From Alphaproteobacteria bacterium (lineage in GTDB: Bacteria > Pseudomonadota > Alphaproteobacteria > Acetobacterales > Acetobacteraceae): 9,851 nucleotides of DNA. The stretch's first letter is position 1. The number at the start of each line of letters is the position of its first letter. Positions 5,771-9,851 of the stretch are shown here, one piece after another. A program made the translations under genes and the position numbers. The notes under the pieces are model-generated. The model saw only the letters and a list, made by a program, of their open reading frames with translations, was not told where the DNA came from and did no database searches. Where the stretch lies: contig JAAFHD010000084.1 in the NCBI GenBank assembly GCA_013298245.1, positions 972 to 10,822 on the forward strand, given 5' to 3'.

Positions 5771-7942
5771 TCAGGCCACCACGCTCTGTGCCCGGTTGGC
5801 CAGCTTGTTGCTGATCGACCGCAGCACGGTGTCGCGGTCATAGGGCTTGGCGAGCAGTTCGAATTCCGGCGCGTCCGGGCCCAGCGCTTGTGCGGCGTAG
5901 CCCGACGCCAGCAGTATGCCGATGCCAGGGCGCATGCGCCGCGCCAGCCGTGCGAGGTCAAGGCCTGAGATGCCGCCGGGCATCACCACATCGCTGAACA
6001 GCACATCCACCTGTTCGCCACGTTCCAGCAGCGCCAGCGCCTGGCGGCCATCGGCCGCGGCGAGCACGCGAAAGCCCGCGTCGCGCAGCATTTCGGCCGC
6101 CACTTCGCGCACTTCGGTGTCGTCTTCCGCGATCAGGATGGTGGCGGAGGCGACGGCGATGACAGCGGCGGTGGCGGGCGTGATTTCGGGTGTGGGCGCG
6201 CTGGCAGCACCGGTGGACAGCGGCAGGAAAAGGCTGACGGCGGTGCCCTGTCCGGTCTCGCTGCGGATGGTGACATGCCCGCCCAATTGGCGGACGAAGC
6301 CGAACACCTGTGACAGGCCAAGGCCGGTGCCCTTGCCCACGGGTTTGGTGGTGAAGAAGGGTTCGAAGGCGCGGCTGACCACGTCGGGTGGCATGCCGTG
6401 GCCGCTATCGGCCAGCATGATTTCGGCGAAGGCGCCGGGGGTTGCGTCTTCGTTGGTGGACAGGTCGGCGGCGGACAGCCACGCGATGCGCGTGGACAAG
6501 CGCACCTCGCCGCCGCGCGGCATGGCGTCGCGCGCGTTGATGGCCAGGTTCAGCAGCGCGGCTTCAAGCTGCGCGGAGTCCGCCTGGCAGGCTGGCAGCC
6601 CAGCGCCGAATGCGATGCTCAGTGTCACCTCATCGCCAAGGGCGCGTTGCAGCAGGGGTTCGAAGCCTTGCACCAGGGCGTTCACGTCCAGCGCTTCGCG
6701 GCGCAGCGGCTGGCGGCGGGCGAAGGCCAGCAGGCTGGCGTTCAGCCGCGCGCCGCGGGCCACGGCATCACGCGCCGCCCCCAGCAGGCGGCGGGTCTTG
6801 TCGTCGGCGGCCGCGCCGATATGGCGTTCCAGCAGATGGACCGTGCCCAGGATGGCGGTCAGCAGGTTGTTGAAGTCATGCGCGATGCCGCCGGTCAGGC
6901 GGCCCATGGCTTCCAGCCGCTGGGCTTGCGCCAGTTTTTCTTCCGCCGTTTCGCGCATCGCGACCTGTTGGCGCAGGGCGGTGGCGGTGGCGGCCAGTTC
7001 GGCCTGCACCTCCTGTTCGTGGCGCCAGCGGCGCAGCGCGAACCAGGCGAGTGCCGCCATCAGCCCCGATGTCAGTGCGGCCAGCAGGATCGACAGCACC
7101 GAATGCCCATACCAGACCGACAGCACGGCCGAGCGCGGCATGGCATAGGCCACGAAGATCTGTTCCTGCCCGACGCGACGGATATTGGCGATCCATGCGC
7201 CGCCCGCCGCATCGGCCAATTCCATCCGTGCCGCACCGCTGCGCGTCATCGGCAGGACATTGGGCAGCGGCGGGGGCGTGCCCTCGGCGCTGTATTGGGC
7301 CAGCACCTGGCCATCGTCGCGGAACAGGGTGAAGGCGCCGCGCCCGGTGCCGATGCCCGACCAGTGGCGGTCGAAATAGCGCGGGTCGATCGAGCCCAGC
7401 ATCACGCCTTCGAAGCGCCCATCGGCGCTGATGCGCGGGCGGCTGACGGTAAACGCCAGCGTGCCGGTGGTGCGCCCGACCAAGGGTTCGCCGAAATAGG
7501 TGCCAGTGAAGCCGGCCGAATGGCGCCGGAAATAGTCGCGCCCCGAGAGGTTGATCGCCGGTGTGGGCCAGCTGCGGCTGATGACAAAAAGCGTGCCATC
7601 GGGCTCCACGATATGCAGCACGCGCAAATGTTCCAGCCGGTCATCCAGCGCAAACAGGCTTTGTTGCAGGCGCAGCGCATCGGCGCGCAGTTCGGGCCAG
7701 CTGCGGCCTTCCAGCATTTCGCCGATGCGGTCGAGCACCAGGGTCGCGGTTTCCACCACCTTCAGCGCGTGTTCCTGCGCGAGCGCGCCGCGGCGTTCCA
7801 CGGCGGTCTCGGCTTCTTCCACGGTGCGGACATGGTCGCGCCAGATGAACAGCCCAGCGACCAGGAAGGGCGCCACGACCACAGCCGCCAGCAAGGCGCG
7901 CAATGGCCATGGCGGTGCTTCGGTGCGGGGCGCTTGGCCCAT
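5771..7942 (-). CDS. Membrane hybrid sensor histidine kinase with C-terminal receiver
   Basis: A 723-residue inner-membrane kinase. TM1 is about residues 14-34 and TM2 about 278-302. The periplasmic part between them looks like a double-PAS/dCache-type sensor, with GRDYFRRH near 134-141 and GVMLGSIDPRYF near 179-190. The cytoplasmic part has a short coiled coil (about 308-345), a HisKA region with H355 in GGIAHDFNN, then a HATPase domain: N469 in NLAINARDAM, D512 in DSGHGM, FEPFFTTK and the GKGTGLGL loop (537-543). After a Pro/Ala linker, the receiver (about 600-715) has D607-D608, phosphoacceptor D651 in FSDVVMPGG, S680 and K699. All key residues are present. AGGAG lies 11 nt before the ATG. 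No output regulator or histidine phosphotransferase is adjacent, so its pathway and ligand are unknown. dCache sensors often bind amino acids or carboxylates, but that is family knowledge only. Confidence 0.93.
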   Translation of the reverse strand: MGQAPRTEAPPWPLRALLAAVVVAPFLVAGLFIWRDHVRTVEEAETAVERRGALAQEHALKVVETATLVLDRIGEMLEGRSWPELRADALRLQQSLFALDDRLEHLRVLHIVEPDGTLFVISRSWPTPAINLSGRDYFRRHSAGFTGTYFGEPLVGRTTGTLAFTVSRPRISADGRFEGVMLGSIDPRYFDRHWSGIGTGRGAFTLFRDDGQVLAQYSAEGTPPPLPNVLPMTRSGAARMELADAAGGAWIANIRRVGQEQIFVAYAMPRSAVLSVWYGHSVLSILLAALTSGLMAALAWFALRRWRHEQEVQAELAATATALRQQVAMRETAEEKLAQAQRLEAMGRLTGGIAHDFNNLLTAILGTVHLLERHIGAAADDKTRRLLGAARDAVARGARLNASLLAFARRQPLRREALDVNALVQGFEPLLQRALGDEVTLSIAFGAGLPACQADSAQLEAALLNLAINARDAMPRGGEVRLSTRIAWLSAADLSTNEDATPGAFAEIMLADSGHGMPPDVVSRAFEPFFTTKPVGKGTGLGLSQVFGFVRQLGGHVTIRSETGQGTAVSLFLPLSTGAASAPTPEITPATAAVIAVASATILIAEDDTEVREVAAEMLRDAGFRVLAAADGRQALALLERGEQVDVLFSDVVMPGGISGLDLARLARRMRPGIGILLASGYAAQALGPDAPEFELLAKPYDRDTVLRSISNKLANRAQSVVA

Positions 7943-7984
7943 GCGGGGGATGTCTCCTGCCGCGTGGCGGCTGTGTCGGCCGTC

Positions 7985-8014
7985 AGTATGGCGGGGAATA
8001 CGACCTCACGGCAA
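7985..8014 (-). promoter_or_regulatory. Possible promoter of the histidine kinase gene
   Basis: On the minus strand, TTGCCG (plus-strand 8009-8014) and CATACT (7985-7990) are 18 nt apart and point at the kinase gene, about 43 nt before its ATG. The match is only moderate, and read-through from the upstream racemase-family gene is an alternative. Confidence 0.3.
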
Positions 8015-8037
8015 TGACGATTGTGATCAGGATACGG

Positions 8038-8820
8038 TTACCCGACGGCGCCGATGCGCCCGGCGGCGGGCAGTGCGTCACGGATGCCAAGGCTGCGCAG
8101 CGCGTGCCAGTAGATGACGGTGTTGGCGGCAATGACGGGCTTGCCGAGCCAGCGCTCGGCCTCCACCGCCAGTTGGGCGAAGGCGAGGTTGGTGCCGGCC
8201 TGGACGATGACCTCCGGCGCGCTTGCGTCGAGTGCGCGCAGGGTTTCGATCTGGCGTTCGACGCTGATGCGGCCGATATCGCAAGGCGAGGGGGCCTTGA
8301 GGCCGATCACGTCGGTGACCTGGTGGCCGGCGTCTTCGAAGAACTGCCTGGCCGCCGCATCGCCCACCGGCATGAAGGGGGTGATGATGGCGACGCGCTT
8401 GTGCCCGCCCAAGGCGGCCAGGGCCGCCAGCATGGACGAAGACCAGTCCGACACGCCCTTGCCGGTGCGGGCGCGGATGCCGGCCACCAGCGCTTCGCCA
8501 GCAGCACCGCCGCCGGCGAAGTTTTCCACCATGACGCCAAGCGCCAGGTGGTCGGGGCCGCAGGGCAGCAGGCTGTCGATCGCGGCGTCGAGGCCGTCCA
8601 GCATCAGCTGGCGGGCGGCGAGCGTGTCGGTGTTGCCGGCGATCTTGCTGTTGGGGTTGGCAATGCGGGCGTGCTGGTTGCACACGCCGGCCGGGCGCAG
8701 CGCTTCCATCTCGGGCTGGACGGTGATGTTGGTGGCGGGGGCGACAATGCCGATCAAGGCGCGTTCCGCGAGCGGTGAGCGTTCGGCCAGCAGCGGGGCT
8801 GTGAATGTCAGTCCGTCCAT
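8038..8820 (-). CDS. Asp/Glu racemase superfamily protein (arylmalonate decarboxylase / maleate isomerase-like), non-canonical active site
   Basis: A 260-residue cytoplasmic protein of the superfamily containing arylmalonate decarboxylase, maleate cis-trans isomerase and EutA-like proteins. GIVAPATNITVQPEME (24-39) is the typical first strand and anion loop. HLALGVMVENFAGG (91-104) corresponds to the first catalytic-Cys loop. KRVAIITPFMP (141-151) starts the second half. VIVQAGTNLAF (204-214) corresponds to the second catalytic-Cys loop. VIAANTVIYWHALRSLGI (229-246) is the conserved closing block. Neither loop has Cys: A208-G209 stand where the second is expected, and the only cysteines are C47, C87 and C180. 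It is thus either a cysteine-independent subfamily or a non-racemase function. I prefer the ATG at 8818-8820; a GTG at 8871 adds 17 residues but runs into the rpmF promoter region. Neither start has a clear ribosome-binding site. Confidence 0.78.
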   Translation of the reverse strand: MDGLTFTAPLLAERSPLAERALIGIVAPATNITVQPEMEALRPAGVCNQHARIANPNSKIAGNTDTLAARQLMLDGLDAAIDSLLPCGPDHLALGVMVENFAGGGAAGEALVAGIRARTGKGVSDWSSSMLAALAALGGHKRVAIITPFMPVGDAAARQFFEDAGHQVTDVIGLKAPSPCDIGRISVERQIETLRALDASAPEVIVQAGTNLAFAQLAVEAERWLGKPVIAANTVIYWHALRSLGIRDALPAAGRIGAVG

Positions 8821-8864
8821 GATGTATGGTGTAGCGCCAGGGCGGCTTTGGTGTCGAGCGGGTG

Positions 8865-8893
8865 TGGACACCCATGGCCCCCTCTGCTATCCG
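8865..8893 (+). promoter_or_regulatory. Probable rpmF-plsX promoter with overlapping dyad
   Basis: TGGACA (8865-8870) and TATCCG (8888-8893) are 17 nt apart, with an extended -10 TG one base before the -10 box (TGCTAT). This predicts a start near 8900, about 40 nt before rpmF. The -35 box sits inside a perfect dyad, GGGTGT-GG-ACACCC (8860-8873), which could be an operator shared with the divergent racemase-family gene. Confidence 0.45.
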
Positions 8894-8941
8894 CCCCGGC
8901 TCAATTCCTGAACATCCTGCACCGTTGAAAGTCTTGCCACC

Positions 8942-9148
8942 ATGGCCGTTCCGAAGAGAAAGACCTCCCCCTCCCGCCGGGGCATGCGGCGTTCGCACCA
9001 CGCGCTCGGCAAGGAAGCCTATGTGGAGTGCTCGAACTGCGGCGAATTGACGCGGCCGCACCATGTCTGCTCGCATTGCGGCCATTATGATGGGCGCGAA
9101 GTGGCGCCGGCCGGCGAGGGCGCGCTGAAGGGCGTCGTCCGCGCCTAG
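8942..9148 (+). CDS. rpmF: 50S ribosomal protein L32 with zinc ribbon
   Basis: A 68-residue large-subunit protein. The opening [20 protein letters not shown] is diagnostic. A four-Cys zinc ribbon follows: C30 and C33 (ECSNC), C43 and C46 (CSHC). This is therefore the zinc-binding form of L32 rather than the Cys-free paralogue. The acidic/glycine tail ([15 protein letters not shown]) is slightly long but normal for alphaproteobacteria. Only a weak purine tract (GAAAG) lies 10 nt before the ATG. It is the first gene of rpmF-plsX. The DUF177/YceD gene that precedes rpmF in many bacteria is absent here; a divergent racemase-family gene takes its place. Confidence 0.97.
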   Translation: MAVPKRKTSPSRRGMRRSHHALGKEAYVECSNCGELTRPHHVCSHCGHYDGREVAPAGEGALKGVVRA

Positions 9149-9200
9149 AATACGTCGCTTCAGCACGCTGATGCGCCGCATTCTAGCCTTTGTTGAGAGG

Positions 9201-9231
9201 CCGATGCACTGCCCAGGCCTGGGCAGATCGG
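9201..9231 (+). promoter_or_regulatory. 18-bp perfect palindrome and hairpin between rpmF and plsX
   Basis: CTGCCCAGGCCTGGGCAG (9209-9226) is a perfect palindrome. Flanking CCGAT (9201-9205) and ATCGG (9227-9231) can pair outside it with a three-base bulge, making a long RNA hairpin in the rpmF-plsX spacer. There is no T-tract. It could be a transcription-factor site, a processing or stability hairpin, or a weak attenuator separating ribosomal-protein and lipid-enzyme output. Structure is seen; role is inferred. Confidence 0.6.
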
Positions 9232-9248
9232 ACTCTGGGCCGCGGACC

Positions 9249-9256
9249 GGGAGGAA
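9249..9256 (+). promoter_or_regulatory. Ribosome-binding site deciding the TTG start of plsX
   Basis: GGGAGGAA, with core GGAGG at 9250-9254, is 7 nt before TTG at 9262. No in-frame ATG occurs until 9298, which lies inside the conserved AIDAMGGD motif, so the TTG is the start. Confidence 0.8.
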
Positions 9257-9261
9257 CGGGA

Positions 9262-9851
9262 TTGGCTGAGCGGATTGCCGCGCTGGCGATCGATGCCATG
9301 GGCGGCGACGCGGCGCCGGATATGGTGCTGGCCGGCCTGGAGCTGGCGGCGGAACGCCACCCCGGTGCGAAATTCCTGCTGATCGGCGACGAGGCGCGGC
9401 TGACACCCCTGTTGGCCACGCACCCGCGCGCGAAAGCCGCGTGCTTGCTGCGCCACAGCGCCGAATACATCCCCGGCGACATGAAGCCCACGCTGGCCTT
9501 GCGCATGCGTGGCGCGTCCATGCGCATGGCGATTGACGCGGTGGCGGCGGGTGAAGCCGATGGCGTGGTCAGTGCTGGCAATACCGGCGCGCTGATGGCG
9601 CTGGCCAAGATCGTGATCAAGACGCTGCCGGAGATTGATCGGCCGGCGCTGGCGGCAATAGCACCCTCCGCGCGCGGGGATGTGGTCATGCTGGATCTGG
9701 GTGCGAATGTGCAGTGCAACGCGCGCAACCTGGTGGAATTCGCCATCATGGGTGATGCCTTCGCGCGCGCGGTGCTGGGCCTGCCCACGCCCACCATCGG
9801 CCTGCTGAATGTGGGGTCCGAGGAATTGAAGGGCGATGATCGGGTGCGCCA
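9262..9851 (+). CDS. plsX: Phosphate acyltransferase PlsX, N-terminal part (cut by window edge), TTG start
   Basis: The first 196 codons of the enzyme that converts acyl-ACP to acyl-phosphate for phospholipid synthesis in the PlsX-PlsY route; family members are usually about 340-350 residues. Seen in order: ALAIDAMGGDAAPDMVL (about 7-23), the IPGDMKPTLALR block (about 71-82), VVSAGNTGALMALAK (about 105-119), VVMLDLGANVQCNARNL (about 145-161) and TIGLLNVGSEELKGDD (about 179-194). These are the core PlsX motifs. It starts with TTG behind a strong GGAGG site, and the 9149-9261 spacer carries an 18-bp palindrome. Position after rpmF is the classical order, and fabH would be expected next, beyond the edge. 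The enzyme is a peripheral cytoplasmic membrane protein. Confidence 0.96.
   Translation, partial: MAERIAALAIDAMGGDAAPDMVLAGLELAAERHPGAKFLLIGDEARLTPLLATHPRAKAACLLRHSAEYIPGDMKPTLALRMRGASMRMAIDAVAAGEADGVVSAGNTGALMALAKIVIKTLPEIDRPALAAIAPSARGDVVMLDLGANVQCNARNLVEFAIMGDAFARAVLGLPTPTIGLLNVGSEELKGDDRVR

Noticed and set aside
6398..8017. 539-codon plus-strand open frame opposite the histidine kinase
   Set aside because: It is the complement of a gene with complete kinase motifs; the translation is His/Gln/Arg/Gly-rich, shows no domain and has no start signal. GC-rich codon bias opens such frames.
8078..9406. 442-codon minus-strand open frame spanning the racemase-like gene, rpmF and the start of plsX
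   Set aside because: It overlaps three well-supported genes in other frames, and its product is Arg/Pro-rich low complexity.

Overview
The window reads as a chromosomal segment of a GC-rich alphaproteobacterium. The best fit is the Acetobacteraceae/Rhodospirillales, judged from the style of L34, RnpA, YidC, L32 and PlsX, the strong G/C bias at third codon positions and the gene order. The taxon is an inference, because nothing here is a phylogenetic marker I could align.

Layout. (1) 1-1185, minus strand: the start of the ribosomal/membrane-insertion operon rpmH-rnpA-yidD-yidC. It is tightly packed (2-nt gap, 7-nt overlap, 17-nt gap). It has a good sigma70-type promoter and a terminator-like hairpin in its short leader; yidC runs off the left edge. 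(2) 1186-1550: mostly non-coding, with an 11-bp direct repeat pair and a degraded 3' remnant of a PIN-domain toxin gene. (3) 1534-2931, minus: an M20-family metallopeptidase with a complete metal site. (4) 2932-5763, plus: an accessory locus. Three tandem 21-bp repeats and a small hairpin precede a 40-codon ORF whose stop overlaps (ATGA) the start of an 805-residue LamG + RTX protein, a probable type I secretion substrate. A strong inverted repeat closes the locus. (5) 5771-7942, minus: a membrane hybrid sensor histidine kinase with a C-terminal receiver, and no separate response regulator in view. (6) 8038-8820, minus: a member of the Asp/Glu racemase / arylmalonate decarboxylase / maleate isomerase superfamily that lacks Cys at the usual catalytic positions. 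(7) 8865-9851, plus: rpmF-plsX, a conserved pairing of ribosomal protein L32 with the phospholipid/fatty-acid acyltransferase PlsX. An 18-bp perfect palindrome lies between them, and plsX is cut by the right edge.

How the genes relate. The two ends are housekeeping operons: translation plus tRNA processing plus membrane protein insertion on the left, translation plus lipid synthesis on the right. The middle is accessory material in single-gene or two-gene units. The best candidate for something undescribed is the small ORF that is translationally coupled to the RTX/LamG protein, together with the 21-bp repeat array upstream. No type I secretion genes are present in the window, so the exporter must be encoded elsewhere. 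I see no rRNA, tRNA, CRISPR array, intact insertion sequence or replication origin.
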